From: Daedaleopsis sinensis
Lineage: Eukaryota; Basidiomycota; Agaricomycetes; Polyporales; Polyporaceae
Length of the DNA: 64,000 nucleotides
Reading direction: 5' to 3'
Assembly (NCBI GenBank): GCA_033807695.1
Contig: CM066305.1
Coordinates: 2,480,001-2,544,000 of the forward strand
A program made the position numbers and the translations under genes. The notes below the pieces were generated by a model, which saw only the letters and a list, made by a program, of their open reading frames with translations, made no database searches and was not told the origin of the DNA. Shown here one piece after another: positions 46,396 to 58,553 of this stretch (within the stretch, counting starts at the first letter, position 1; every line of letters starts with the position of its first letter).

Positions 46396-47844
46396 ATGTC
46401 TGACGACGAAGATGACTATCTATCCGACAAATTCCTCGTAGAAGCAGCGCAGGTGTCCCGCCCACCGGCCGCGAAAACCTATGTCGACCGGCGCAAGGAG
46501 GCGTTGCGCAAGGCCGCTCTGAAGAACGAGCAGAACCGGACGAAGAGCCTGCGCGAGCTCGAGCGCGAGGCCCGCGAAGAGGGCCTGAGCCGGTCCCTGT
46601 TCGAGCGCGCCCAGGAGGAGGCCCAGGAGAGCGGCACGCAGAACAAGGCGTTGGCGATGATGATGAAGATGGGCTTCAAGCCCGGCCAGACGTTGGGCAG
46701 GGACGGCGAGCCTGCTGCATCTCAACCTCCCGTCGCAAGTGATAGAGATGGAGCTGGGGAGAGCTCCAAGTCCCCCGGCTCGCCACGGGCACAGGTCGAT
46801 GAGAAGGGCCCGGAGTCGATGAGAGCAGGGATCGGTGCACGCCCTGCGCACGATGCGGTCGAAGTGGCCGTCAAGGAGGGCCCGAGCCACCGCAAGGTAC
46901 CGCTAGCTCTGAACGAGTGGGAAGGTAACGTATCCGTATCCATATCATATCGTGTCGTCGTGGCCGCAGTATCTTTCCTCTGTGACGTGAATCAGGGTAG
47001 TGCTGACAGTTGGATGGGGCAGGGAGGACGGGCATTGGCCTGCGCAAGCGCGCCGCATCGCCGACCGCACCTGAACGGCTCGCGAAGATGGCCAAGATGG
47101 CGGAAGACCACGCGCACGGGTCCTTCCGCGACCGTGCGCGACAGGAGTACGAGGAGCGGCGCGCGGCGGGACGGCTGCACCCCGCACAGCGGACGTGCTC
47201 GACGCTCGACGAGAAGGCCGGCATCCAGGTATGTGTATATTTCGCGCCGCCAAGGCCGTGCGTGCCTCGTACCGGCAAACGCATTGATATTTCACCTGTG
47301 CACGGTTGCTCGTTGCTCACATGCATTTGTACCTTGCAGTTCAATGTGCTGTGGCTCAACCCTGACAGCCCGGATACGTTCCCCGACGGCCTGCTCGACG
47401 CGCTCGACGACCCTGCGCTGGTCAATGCGATCCAGAAACAGCACGCGGGCCATTTGATCGAGGGCCGGTTGCGCGAGAAGATGCAGGCTGACGCGCTGCG
47501 GCCGCTCACGTCGTCGCTCGATGATGTTGATGCGGACGACGGCGCTGACAAGGCCGCGTTGCGCAAGTCCCCGTACTCCGAGGAGGACCTGCAGGAGGCC
47601 GTCCAGTTCCTCCGGCTTGGGGTGCGTACGCTGCTATCTCGTTCCCTCGATACTAGATAGATGCGTTGGGAGCGATGTTGATGGTTAACTTACCGCCGAT
47701 GCACAGGCACACGACCGGCTCACGCTCGTGCTGGACTACCTGCGCCGACGATACGCGTACTGCTTTTGGTGCGGGACGCAATACGAAGACGAGGAAGACA
47801 TGGCCCAGAACTGCCCCGGCTCCGACGAGGACGACCATGATTGA
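46396..47844 (+). CDS. GPATCH11: GPATCH11-like G-patch/DUF4187 protein
   Basis: Exons 46396-46924, 47023-47228, 47340-47621 and 47707-47844 give 384 residues. The opening MSDDEDDYLSDKFL is typical of the family. It is followed by a basic, Glu/Arg-rich helix (about 30-80), a G-patch-like region with MMMKMGFKPGQTLG, GIGARPAHD and GRTGIGLRKR, and a second charged helix ERLAKMAKMAEDHA. The C-terminus is the DUF4187 domain: HDRLTLVLDYLRRRYAYCFWCG and EEDMAQNCPGSDEDDHD, with two conserved Cys. The middle 'LWLNPDSPDTFPDGLLDALDD' part is an insertion relative to the metazoan protein. Human GPATCH11 binds splicing-related and centriolar factors; a link to RNA helicases through the G-patch is likely. 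Confidence 0.9.
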
Positions 47845-49272
47845 TGGCCAGGATGACGGTTCTATGGAGTCCAGGACGGCTGCTGCTATACTAGTGTCGT
47901 ACGCGGCATCAGTCGATTTCCTTCACGATGAATCACGACATGGAGAAGACTGCACATCATATGTCGATGTCGTCTATGGCTGCTACCCCATATGTCAAGG
48001 CAAGAAGCGTTTAGAGCGGCCGCCCAAGACACAATCGATGACAGACCAGCTGCAGGGAGGCGCAATCGAGTCAATCCGAGTCAACTGTTGTCGTACTATT
48101 TTCGTGCGATGTAACTATGCTGTCTAGCAACGACTATCACCACGCAGGATGTGTACGTGTGATTATCCGATTCCGGTGCCCTTACAATACTGTACGGACC
48201 ATCCTAACGTGAAAAGGACAGACGGGATTCCGAAAGGAACAGCGGGCAGACAACAGCACACGGTGGGAGGCGAGCGCGACTAAAACGAGTGTGGGGTATC
48301 CGTATGCTAACGACAGCAGGATGCTAGCAAGCATGCTAAGCCTAAGTAGTATGTACGGAAACACGCTGGGGCCGGGGGCAGAAGACTGCAGTGGCAACGG
48401 GAGCGACAGCCACCTGGAGCGCTGTGAGCCTGTGGCAACAACGTTAGGCAGGGGACTGGGGCAGCAACCGTCGCAACGGCGTCGATTTCGAGAAGAACGC
48501 AATCGCAGAACAGCATGTACACGGCAACGTTAACAGTCCGACAAACGAGCGTGCGGCAACTGGGCCCCGGTGCGCGCGGCACGGTCGCACTCGCAGGCTG
48601 CGAAGCTCGCACTGCCGCTCGGTCAGCTGCAGGCAGCCGTAGCAGGGAGCTACAGCCTGCACGAGCAAGACCGCGGCTCGCACCCCCGCGAAGGAAGCGC
48701 GGGCGTTGATCTGGATGGGGTGCGCGCTGATGCGTGGTCGCCGTGCGACGAGGAGCGGCGGCGCCGGGCCCAGGCAGAGCTCAAGATGATCAAGGCGGGT
48801 GATCAAGGTATTCGCGATCAGCAACGAAAGCAGTACAGTGGATAGCGGAGCGAGCGTGGGTGGGTGGGCGAGCGAGTGTGGGGTGTGAGTTGAGTAAGAG
48901 TGTGGGGAAGGGGGTAGAGTAAGGACTGGATGGAAGTGGACGCGGCCCCCGCTGGATGGGGAGGATAGATAGTGAGGAGAGATTGTCCGAGGTGGGGAAT
49001 AGGGAATTGGTGTCCGTGCACGAAGGAGGCATGTATCCACTAAGAGGCACGACGAAGCCGCACGACCCCTGGAGTCTTATCGTACAATATACGATACAAT
49101 TTTTAATTGCGGGTGGTGGGGGCGCATGGGGCGGGCGTGTGTGGCGGCAAGGAATGTGGGATTGACTGCGGGCGCGGCCGCAGGAGACTGGGCGCGCTCG
49201 CGCGCATCGGATTCCGAGTTGAGGGTTGTATTGGGGGAGGTCGAGGACGGGGGAAGACGTCAAGTCTGCCGT
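47845..49272. other. 1.4-kb convergent intergenic region
   Basis: Contains overlapping unsupported frames on both strands, up to 198 codons, with biased composition (Ser/Pro/Leu on the minus strand, Arg/Gly on the plus strand). No gene can be supported. An A/T-richer stretch at about 49,080-49,110 sits near the end of the Ser-rich gene. Confidence 0.4.
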
Positions 49273-50200
49273 TCATGCGATTGGCGGGACCTGCGGTCGA
49301 GACGACTCTTCTGGGGAGAGCGGAGCGCATATCGAAATGCGGGGCGAGATGGCGGGGTCGCAATAACGCGACTGCCAATAGGGACTTGTAGCGATGTGTG
49401 GTGGCTGGCCGAGCTTGAAGTCAGCACTCGGAAGGCCGTCCATCTCGTCATCCTCGCTGTCCGACGACTGAGTCGCGATGGACGCGGGCGAGAGCAGGGT
49501 CGGCAGGGTCGGGATGGTGAGCGGGTGCGAGATGCTGGAGTCTCGGTCACGGAAGAAGGTCGGTGAGGTAGGCGAATTCTGCGGGGTCTTGCGACGGAGG
49601 TAGGAGGATATTGGGGTGAATGCCATGGAATCGGCTTCAGAAAGCACGAGGTTATCTGGCCGGCGCGAGCGACGTCCACGGAAGGACGCGCTTATGGGCG
49701 AGAGACGGGGAGAGGTAGAAAGGGCCTGAGGGGGGGCCAGTTGAGAACAGGCGGATAGTTGGCGAAGAACGATGAGGACTCACTCGGGCAGGACGTTCGA
49801 GAGTCCGCTCTGGGTTGAGGATAGGCATACTTGCCTTGCGCGAATGACTCTGCTGTACGTGAGTAGAATGTAGACTTGTACTTGTACGGATACTTACAAT
49901 TGAGCCATATGGAGAATATCTTGTTGTGGCGCGAGATCGACGGATGTCGCCCGGGATGTCTCGCTCAGGGGAGGCCTCATGAGAGGAGACGACAATTGAG
50001 GGAGAATGCTTGTGAACGGAATAAATATTGCTGGTTGCTGATGGTACATTGCTGGAAGATGCAGAGAAAGCTGAGGCGGTTGAAGAGTGCGAAGAAGACC
50101 TAGAATGGTGCACTGCGAGCTTGGTGGGTTCGGGGGCGTCGTCGGGGCCGCCGAGGCCGAGAGTGGCCATGAGCTCAACGAATGAAGGGAGGGTGGTCAT
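49273..50200 (-). CDS. Ser/Pro-rich hypothetical protein with GRRSRRP motif
   Basis: Exons 50200-49898, 49852-49784 and 49725-49273 give 274 residues. It starts MTTLPSFVELMATLGL, an amphipathic segment, then a Ser-rich region with repeated SS/SH clusters. Downstream come a basic block (SFRGRRSRRPDNLVLSEADSMAFTPISSYLRRKTPQ), an acidic SSDSEDDEMD stretch, and a Pro/Ser tail. I do not recognise a domain. The RR-x-x-RRP-x-NLV block followed by SYLRRKTP appears ordered and looks like a conserved linear motif of basidiomycete regulatory proteins, a recollection I cannot check. Splice phases are consistent and the start gives an in-frame ATG with no better upstream option. Confidence 0.7.
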
Positions 50201-51278
50201 GGTGGAGGGAGACAAGGACGGGCTGAAGAGAAAGCCGGTTGGGGGACAACCTTGGACAATTGAGACATGTCTCGCGAGGGATTATAATCTTGGCCGCCTT
50301 GGAAACGAGCCGAGAGAAAGTGGTTGCTATGAGCGCTGGTCAGAGCAGATACTGCAGATGTCATGGAATCCCGCAGCCAACCAGCTCCGTCTGAACCGCC
50401 TGCCATCAGTTCTCCCCGAGACCGTCACTCCACGCAACGATCAGTCGTCCCACAACCCTCGTACATGTCCTATACACTCTCTGCACAACCCGAGTCCGAC
50501 AACACACGGCGTCCCGTCTCTCAGCTACCGACTTATCCTCTAATTGTCCGTAGTGCGCCCCGTTCTGATCGATCCCAGCCTATTTCAGGCGTAACTCTCC
50601 CCGGAGCCCCGGCCCGCAGCGATCCTGCTGCGGTTACAATATGTACCTTCCCTCTCGCCCTGCTCAATTAAATGCCGTGCGAGGCGTCGGTCTATATTGC
50701 GCCTCGCCAACTGCGTCACGACGCCTGATCTGCGCCGTCGCGGTTGCCCGTCTACCGCACGCAAGCAGCGTTTGCGACGCCCTGTTGCTTGTAAGTTACT
50801 GATCCGTACGTGCTGTTGGCACATCTCGTTGGGATGCAAACTGCGGTTCCGGGCGGTCGTGGGCGGCAGATGTCGTCAGGTCGGACGCGGTCGGACGCGG
50901 TCGGGCATCCTTGTCCTTCCAACGTCTTCCAACGCCTCCCACAACGCCCAGACGCCTCGCTGCGCACAGCACGTCGCGAAGATCGCCTTGCGACGTCCGT
51001 GAACAAAAATGTGTGCTTTTAGCCCCTCCGGCGCGTTCAGAATAGCAACGCGGAGCAGGTGCCGCTCACAATGAACTCCCCGCGTTGCGATTGCGACGAC
51101 GTCGACGAATTACTGGCAAGGCACAGCTGGAATCAAGGCACCCCCCGCGCTTCCCGAATTCTCCCTTCGCGCGCCTCGGTGCCTTGGGCGTCTCCGGCGA
51201 TACGACTCATGCGAGGTTTGGACATGCGTGTGCGCGGCCAAACAAGCTCACACAAGCTGTCTTTCTACTACGGCCACC
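50201..51278. promoter_or_regulatory. Divergent region upstream of the Ser-rich gene and Rpb12
   Basis: 1,078 bp with no supported gene; it holds both promoters. A 10-bp tandem repeat lies inside (50880-50904). Confidence 0.4.
50880..50904. repeat. 10-bp tandem repeat, 2.5 copies
   Basis: GTCGGACGCG repeated two and a half times in the region upstream of the Rpb12 gene. Confidence 0.75.
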
Positions 51279-51636
51279 ATGAGTTCCCAGCCTGGCAACA
51301 ACTACGGTAACAGCTATGGCAACAACGCCGCTGGTCAGCCATACGGCGCCCCCCCACGCCAGGAGATGACATATCTCTGTGCAGGTCCGTCGCGAGCACT
51401 CGGGAGATGCGAAGTTTTATCTGTTAGCGCTGACCGATGCCCTGCTGGCCATATCTTCCGATTCGAGTAGATTGTGGTTCGTCGAACGAGATCAGGCCTC
51501 GTGAGCCCATTCGCTGCAGGCAATGCGGCCATCGTATCATGTACAAGAAGCGGACGCACAGGAGTACGTGGCCGACCAGTCCATTGTGCTTTGCTTTGCT
51601 GACACACTCCCAGTGGTGCAGTTCGAGGCACGGTGA
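51279..51636 (+). CDS. RPB12: RNA polymerase I/II/III shared subunit Rpb12 (RPABC4)
   Basis: Small zinc-ribbon subunit common to all three nuclear RNA polymerases. Exons 51279-51384, 51471-51563 and 51614-51636 give 73 residues. A Gly/Asn-rich N-terminal extension of about 28 residues precedes the ribbon. The ribbon has the expected CX2C...CX2C pattern: YLCADCGSS, then [16 protein letters not shown], and the invariant end MVQFEAR. The last exon encodes only seven residues and the stop, and the Met of MVQFEAR spans the junction. The length is close to the usual 70. Confidence 0.95.
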
Positions 51637-52119
51637 CGCTCGCATGTTCCACCTGTCCTCGTCGTCGCGTTACGCCCTGTCGGATTCCAATGGATGCTCG
51701 GTACTTACACAGAACCCAAAAACCATGCACGAACTACCTCTGGCGGACAGTAGATTTCATGGCAGCTGCTCGGTCTACTCGGCATGCTGTCTCTCCGAGT
51801 GCAACGCCTCCATCCCGCATCATCCCGTGTCCCTTCGTACCATTCCATACTCTAGTCTCTCACACATGTGTAGACTAAGGTGATGACAATGCCATCATGT
51901 ATTAGGGTTGATCATGCATACTCTATCTCGATCCACTACGATAAAAATGGTAAAGCTCGCAAACAAAGCATACACCGTCGGTCCGTGGCTTCCAATCCAT
52001 CCGGACTCCGAATCATCTCATCTCGTGCTCGTCCAACGCAAGCGGGATCTTATCGTATCCGATCCCATACTCATCATCGCAGCCACCCTCTCCGAGCAGC
52101 TCGAATCCCCAGGCCAACG
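51637..52119. other. Convergent 3' region
   Basis: 483 bp between the Rpb12 stop and the end of DUF6593 gene 2. No coding signal. Confidence 0.5.
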
Positions 52120-52963
52120 CTACCAGATGTTGAATCGCCTCAGCCAGATGTGCAGGAAGCACGTCACGACGACGCGGTCCAGAAACCCCTCGGCACGTTC
52201 CGCTACACGCAGCGTGAGCGTGTCCTGCGTCCATTGTGCGATCACCCTCCCCCGAATTCCTAGGTTGTCACTGACGCACTAGAAGGGCCCGGAGGTTAAC
52301 GAGTAAATGCGACCGGTCCCTGGCGAAGCCCTGGCTAGCGCATGGACGACCCCACTCACCACCATGTCCGTGCCGTTCTCGGCGCGCTTCCACTTGTACT
52401 CCGAGCCGTTCGCCTTGAACCGTCGGGAGCTGCGGCGCGACGTCAGCGGCGCGAGGCTATCGCGAGGCGCGAGAGCACGCTGCGGAGGGAGGAGGCTCAC
52501 TTGCTCGACGGCTTCTTCGGCTTGCGGAGCTCCCGTATTGATATCTGCGGCGCACCAGGTCAGCGGGATGTGCACATTCGCCGCACGGCGGGGGCCAGGA
52601 AGAATCACCCGCTCGACTCCGAAGTACACGGCGCCGCTCGTGTCCGACGACCACTCGACCTGCCCCGCGTTCTCCCACAGCTGCGTCTCCGCGTTCTTGC
52701 GCTGGATGGAGGTGACGCCAGTGGTTAGGCCGGTGTTCGGGTGGTGGAACTGTATCCGGGGCGTGAGTACTTGTGTGCACATGATTCTGATGCTTGTTGC
52801 GATCCGCCGCGGACGAGGGAGCGTGTACTTGGACTCGGCGCACCTTGTACAGCTCGAGCATGCCGCCCGATCCGTCGATAACCTGGTGCACCTGCACCGT
52901 GCGTGCGTCCGCGTTCGGCCTGGACGAAAACTCGAAACGGAGGACGAGATCGGTCGAGGCCAT
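52120..52963 (-). CDS. DUF6593 family protein 2
   Basis: Exons 52963-52844, 52749-52609, 52544-52501, 52429-52360 and 52278-52120 give 177 residues. The family outline matches: VLRFEFSSRP, a TSIQRKNAETQLWENAGQVEW strand region, AVYFGVERISIREL, RRFKANGSEYKWKR (hallmark G-x-E-Y-K-W), then RGRVIAQW and a C-terminal AEGFLDRVVVTCFLHI helix. Intron 3 (52500-52430) could be retained or misread, since the frame stays open through the preceding intron, but splicing restores a cleaner family alignment. This protein and the one at 38840-39763 share the layout but little exact sequence. Divergent from the bZIP region. Confidence 0.86.
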
Positions 52964-55323
52964 GGTGGCGATCGGATTCTGCAATTGGACAAGTTGATGG
53001 CACTCGCACTTGGCGGGGAGCAGCGTCGGCCGGATGTGGGATTGTGATTGCGGGGTGCAGGGCGGCGAGAGGCGAGCGTAGGAGGAGTCGCGTTCAGCGG
53101 GGCGGGGGTGCCTAGGGAGGAGGAGGTCGAGGACGGGTGGCACTGGCATTCCGCCCTGGGGCCGCCTCTGCTTTATGTCCCCCGGCTCGCCCCCGCCCGC
53201 CGTGTCAAGTGGGCAGAGAGGCACGTCCGTGCGGACACACCGTGCACCGTGCTTGCCGGCACGCCGGACACATTTCCTGCTGCTCCGCTAGGGTCCTGTA
53301 GCCAATGGGCCGGGTGATCTCTCTCGATCTGATTGTCATCAGTCCTCCAGAGAGTTTAAATCGCGTGGTCGCTGCCCAACGGAGCAGGCGCGACCCGGCA
53401 GCTGTGTGGGGTGACGTCGTCTGTACGCGATAGCGGACACACCGACCGGCAGCGCGCTGCTAGAAGAGAAGGGGCCATGCGCGACGGAGCGCAGGGGAAG
53501 TCGAAGACGCGAAGGCCTTCGCTGGACCCTTGGGCTGTGTTGAGCAGGGCCGGGTGGTTCTTCTCGGCGAGTAGCGGTGAGGTTGGCCAAATGGAAGCCC
53601 CAGAGCGCAAGTGCTGCACCTGAGCTTTGAAGGAGCTCCTCCAGCCGGGCTCTGATTGATAAGTTTTGTAGGCCGAAGAATTTGAGACCCGGGTTGTCGA
53701 GATGATCGTATGAAACGGATGCTGTCGGATGCCGCTTCCGGACCCGGGGAAGAGGCTGCTGTGCTAAGAAGGTTCGCAGCGAGGCTGCTGCGATCGTATG
53801 GAAGGGCTCGGAGCGATCTGATTCTGAGGTCGGAAGTGCTCTGTGGTGGTGGGGACAGCCAGGGCTTAGGCTGCGACAACGCGCGTTATCAATCCATCTA
53901 TCCAGTGACCAGTGATATATTGCGGCTGGTGGGCTGTCCGCTGCCGAGCAGAGGCTGCTAGGGCGGCGCGGAGTTTCTCACAGCGAGCGAGATGGCGAGG
54001 ACCTCGACAGTTGAGTTCAAGGTCCGGAGATTATCATGGAGAGTTGCCGGCAACGTGGCGACAGGATGGAGGGCTGGGAGCCCAGAGCACGACCGTGACG
54101 GGTGAGAAGGAAGGAGAAGACTGCCAGTCGTCGATCTAGGTCAAAGACGGTACACAAATCCCATGGAATAGGAATACTCAACCACAGCATAGTACGGTAG
54201 CCGCACATTTATAGGTATGGGCGCCGGATGTCGAAGAGAAGGAGGGGGTTGAGAAGAAGAGAATGCGGACTGGGCGCGGTTTGTGTACACTTTCTACACG
54301 GCAATATGTTTGCCAAAGTCATACACTCGAATTGAGTTTGCCCTGCCACCACCGAAACGTGCTCTGTCTAGACCCGCGATCGCAACTCAGTTAAGAGGGT
54401 GTGTGAGCTCTGGGTGAGATGATATCATCCATATCACTGACATCGCTTGTGACAAATACAACACACCTGTTCGCAAATGTTGTCGCGCTCTGGCACTTGT
54501 GTGAATGCCGAGGCGTTAGTAGGCCGGGTAGAAGCCATTTAGAGGCATGTTCTTATCAGAACTGGAGGACGAAGTCAGAGCCCGACGAGACGGGGTAAAG
54601 CTATTCGGTGGTATTCCGCATAGAACAAAGAGGGTTGCGAGGCTGGGTCGCATGAGGTACTCGTGAGGCGATGTATTGAATTGCGGACAGGCGTCGCCGG
54701 GACCGCCGTCGTGGGTAGGGATAGACATCGGCGCAGAGTCAGTACGCAACCAGGATGGCAGAGCTGCCGGCATTGGCGATTCACTCAATGGCGAGAGACA
54801 CGGCCAGCTGTGAACGGAGGGCCTGGACGAGGCATGGAAGGTCAGAAGAGAGCGAATGCGATTTCTGAACAGGTGCCGAGCCTGATTTGCGGAGGCGCAG
54901 CTGCTCGTTAGGCAATGGGGTGATTGTGCGGGTCGGAGGTGATAGCAAAGGCCGAAGACCCTGAGCGATGTGCAGTAAGAGGGTTTGTACTCTCCCTGCG
55001 CGGTCGAACGAGGTGCAGTGGGTGCTGGACGAGGCAAACACGATGGTCAGAGGCAAGCTGCACTGTGGGCTGGACAATGTTCGCAGTCGGGCAAAGTCAG
55101 CGGGCGCTCCTGGAAACTCGGGAAAGGAAGGATTGACGTGAGTGGTGCGCGCCTCCTTTTTGGGCGACCGGCATGGACGACGCCGAGACCGTGCGCGCGT
55201 CGGGAGGAGCGTTAGAAAGCACGTCCTTCTCCCCCTCCGCCCTGTCCTCTCCTCCTCTCGCCCTCTGACCCGGCTCCCGGCCCCCCAGGAATCCGCCCGT
55301 TTGTCACGTATTTTACGCACACA
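52964..55323. other. 2.4-kb region between DUF6593 gene 2 and bZIP gene
   Basis: Holds the two promoters, but is long. Minus-strand frames at 53356-53879 and 54516-55356 read as Ser/Pro-rich protein-like sequence (for example ending KNMPLNGFYPAY at 54516). I could not join them into a gene or find any motif, so I do not annotate one. A small gene in this interval cannot be excluded. Confidence 0.35.
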
Positions 55324-57304
55324 ATGCCAGACGATAGAGAGCGCAGCGTGTCGCAAGACGTCGATCGTGAGGTGCGTGTGGGAGACACAAGCTACGTGTG
55401 TACAGCAGTCTCAACAATGGGTCCGTATGTGTGCAGAGCTCTGAAGCGCCTTCTCCCGACGGCAACGATGGGCATACCCCCGCTGTAGGAAAGCCAGGGA
55501 GGAAGAAAAACCCAAAGTACGATCTGCCCACTCAGCATGATTACATGTACTCACGGTCCGTGTTTCACTTGTTCAGCTCGCAGGCAGCCAGGCGCGACCA
55601 GAATCGCATCGCACAGAGGGAGTTTCGTCTGCGCAAGCAGCAACGTGTGAGTTCCACATACATTCTCTCCACGTTAATCACACAAGAGTTGTCCACGCTC
55701 ACCGTGCCTTCCCCCTTTCTTCTTCGCGGCGTAGATCCGCGACTTGGAGGCGAGCGTCGAGATTCTGTCGGGAGGCAAAGATGAGGCCCTGTCACAGCTG
55801 AGGAAGGTGTTGAAAGGTATGGCGCAGAACATCCCCCTCAGGAGAACCACCCGCATTAACGGTCATTCCCGGAGACCTTATGCAAGAGAACCAGGTGCTC
55901 CGTGGCCTTCTCAAGAGCCTCAGCGCGTTCATTGGCGACGGTGCGGGTGGTATCGTCTCCAAGCTCGGCTGGGATATGAGCGAGTTCAACGATCTCATCA
56001 ACAAGGCCGAGACGGATACTGCCTGGGAGAGCTACCAGCGCCATAAACGCGACAAGTCCGAGACGGCCCCGTCTGGCTCAGGCGGATCCTCTAGCCAAAA
56101 GCGCCCCGCGGATGACAGCGACCCATACGGTCTCCGTCCTAAAAGATCGCGCGCTGGGGAGTCAAACGGGGACCCTTCCCGGTCGACGGACAACTTCCCT
56201 CTCCTTGTCCCCCTCAACCCTGCGGTGTCTTCGATGGGCCCCAACGGTTTATACCCCGGTCGGTCTCATGATGGAAGCTTATTGTCCGATTACGGTCGCG
56301 GCCCAGGAGCCTCCCCTATGTTTGCTTCCCCTTCGTCTCCGGTTAACCAGCCAGGCCAATATCCTTCCTCGTCCGGTAGCGGAATGTCCATGTCCTTCCA
56401 ATCGTCTTATGTTCCAGGAATGTCTATGCCTAACGATAACATGTCGACTATGTCTATGGTCAACAACGGTCTTACCACAATGGCCGGACCGTCTAGAACG
56501 GCGTCCGTGCATCAGTCCGCTCCTCAACAGCCTTCTGAAGAAGAAGACATAGACCCGAAGAAGTTGGATGCCTACAAGCTCATACAGTACGTAGTTGGCA
56601 AACTAATTTCCACCGCTACCACAGCTATCTTACTCGTCTTTCTGATAGCTATCACCTCGATAATTGGAAACGCAATAACAATTACTGTCTCCCGTCATCG
56701 CTTCGACCTACCCTCGTGCAAAGGTATGTGTTCTTTCTACCCACACTTTCCTTCTCGCCCAATCTGACGCGCGCCCCTGTATTTCCAGGACGATTCCACA
56801 TGGTAAGACCATAGTCAGAAGTTTGTTTTGCAGATCCTTGATTGACTGTATGGCGTGGCTGTAGAAAGTGTCATTGATGGTGTACTGCATCCAGAGCTTC
56901 GCGATCGAATGATCTTGCTCCGAGGTAAGCCCACCTGCTCACCAATCCCTAACCTTGTGCCACAGCGCTCAAGGACACGCACAATCCATCATGTTACTCA
57001 CGCTTTTCACCATAGAACGGTTTAATCTTGTCGACTGTCTCCACGACTATCGACTCGCGGTGACCATCCACGGTGACGACGTCCTCGCCCACAACAACTG
57101 GGAGATATCCGAAACCTGGCTCCAGCGTTACAAGTGTGTCATCATCGTCCGAGTTACCTCTTCCTATGTTCATCACCGTTCTTTCGCAGGTTCCTCGTCG
57201 ACCCGATGACACTGAACATCACGAACAAATGGCGCAAGGACCGAGGCGAGCTCGAGCTGCACGTTGCTGAGTATTCCACCACCGAGCCGCCAAACTCCGT
57301 GTAG
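55324..57304 (+). CDS. AP-1-like bZIP transcription factor with DUF3425-type C-terminus
   Basis: Exons 55324-55371, 55437-55516, 55577-55646, 55735-55816, 55875-56586, 56625-56723, 56789-56802, 56865-56924, 57016-57133 and 57190-57304 give 465 residues. The basic region ARRDQNRIAQREFRLRKQQR (about 45-64) has the fungal AP-1 signature NRxAQxxFR. The zipper continues with EASVEIL, ALSQLRKVL and ENQVLRGLL. The centre is a disordered Ser/Pro/Met-rich transactivation-type region. The C-terminal 140 residues match DUF3425: a Leu/Asp-rich helix, NNNYCLPSSLRPT, TIPHESVIDGVLHPELRDRMILL, HGDDVLAHNNWEISE, and FLVDPMTLNITNKWRKDRGE. Exon 7 is 14 nt. Such factors often control secondary metabolism or stress genes. 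Confidence 0.9.
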
Positions 57305-57749
57305 CGCTAGCAAGCAAACGTACTAACATATCGGCAGGCCTTGTGGTTTAGAACCGGACGCAGACAGTCTGCTCCCGCCGCGAGAAACATAGTGTATCAT
57401 TTAGAATACGTACAGACTCCGCGATTCCACGCTGTGCACAGGTATCTCTACGGGTCCCTCAAAAACACGTTATATTGCGCCAGTAGTCTCAGGTCTCACT
57501 CGCTGTTGTCGTTGCTTTCGGGTTCCGGTTAATACCTCTCTGTACATAAGTCTCCCTTTTGTGAATACCAGTCTCAATGTTGGTTCACTAGTGCGGACGA
57601 CACACGGTGCAATGGGGAGCAGATAAGTAGTGCATTATGAGCTCTGACAATGGCTGAACTCTGTGGGATGGGCGACAGTGAGTTCAATAACCGAACCGCA
57701 CCCACCAGAGAGAAGTACATACACAATACAAGTCTAGACCAAGATGAAG
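57305..57749. other. Convergent 3' region
   Basis: 445 bp between the bZIP and uS14m gene ends; relatively AT-rich, nothing else seen. Confidence 0.5.
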
Positions 57750-58130
57750 CTACCAGGATGCCTTTCGCACACCCGGCAGCTCGTTCGCCAACGCCTTTAA
57801 CCGGAACTGGTACTGTGGACGAACACACGCCGTCAGACTCCTCTGCCAACACCCTGCTCGACGCACATGCGCAGGACAGACAGGACGTACCCTCGAGAGC
57901 CCAAATTCGCTGATCACGCCGCGCCCCTTCCCGGTCTCCGTGCAGCGGTTCTGGACCGTCGTCGGCCGCGTGTACCGCCCGAAGGTGTTCAGCTGGAGCT
58001 GCGCCTGGAAGCGCACCTGCGGCGGGAGGGTCTGGTTGCGCGCGACGTAGAGGTACGCGCGGCGGAGGATTTCGTTCGCGTTCACCCCGTGGCGCGCCTT
58101 GATGTCGCGCAGCACGCGTGCGTTCGGCAT
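57750..58130 (-). CDS. MRP2: Mitochondrial small-subunit ribosomal protein uS14m
   Basis: Exons 58130-57891 and 57812-57750 give 100 residues. The protein starts MPNARVLRDIKARHGV, has FQAQLQLNTFGRYTRPTTVQNRC, TGKGRGVISEFGLSR and ends LKALANELPGVRKASW, all diagnostic for uS14. It aligns with the mitochondrial form (yeast Mrp2), which lacks the zinc-binding CXXC pairs, and only one Cys of the usual set is present. The intron lies at the Arg-Tyr boundary of the GLSR-YQFRL motif. It shares an upstream region with the 101-residue membrane protein. Confidence 0.93.
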   Translation of the reverse strand: MPNARVLRDIKARHGVNANEILRRAYLYVARNQTLPPQVRFQAQLQLNTFGRYTRPTTVQNRCTETGKGRGVISEFGLSRVRPVCPAHVRRAGCWQRSLTACVRPQYQFRLKALANELPGVRKASW

Positions 58131-58553
58131 GTTGGCCTACTTTCGACGGGCGATGGAGTGCGAGGAAGGAGAGGGCTGGAGGAGCGGTATTGAGGAAGGA
58201 GGTGAGCCGGAGGTGACGGGACGGAGGCAGGGGTGGGCGCCTGTGTCAGGGCGCGGGCGTTCAGGAGAGATTTTGTCTGGACCAATCAGCATCGTCCCGA
58301 TCCAGGCTCGATCCAGCTGAGGTCGCGTTCTCCTCCGACTCGAGCGTCCGTGCAGTATCCTCCTTTGCACCCCACCACCACCGCCTCGCGGTCGACCCAT
58401 ACCACCTCCACCACCCTCTCAGTCTCAGGGGACATGGAAGATTGAACGTACGTCTCGCCCAGCTACTCACAGTAAGGTGCAAGAAAACTGACTGGATGCA
58501 CCGCACATGCACCTCTATGCAGCCCGCAGAACCGCACACACACCTACCCTAGA
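58131..58553. promoter_or_regulatory. Divergent promoter region, uS14m/101-aa protein
   Basis: 423 bp between outward start codons, with a pyrimidine-rich half towards the right. No TATA seen. Confidence 0.45.

Noticed and set aside
49652..50215. Longer single-exon reading of the Ser-rich gene
   Set aside because: Splicing the two short introns gives a more ordered downstream frame with the GRRSRRP block; the unspliced frame is shorter and its end is less ordered.
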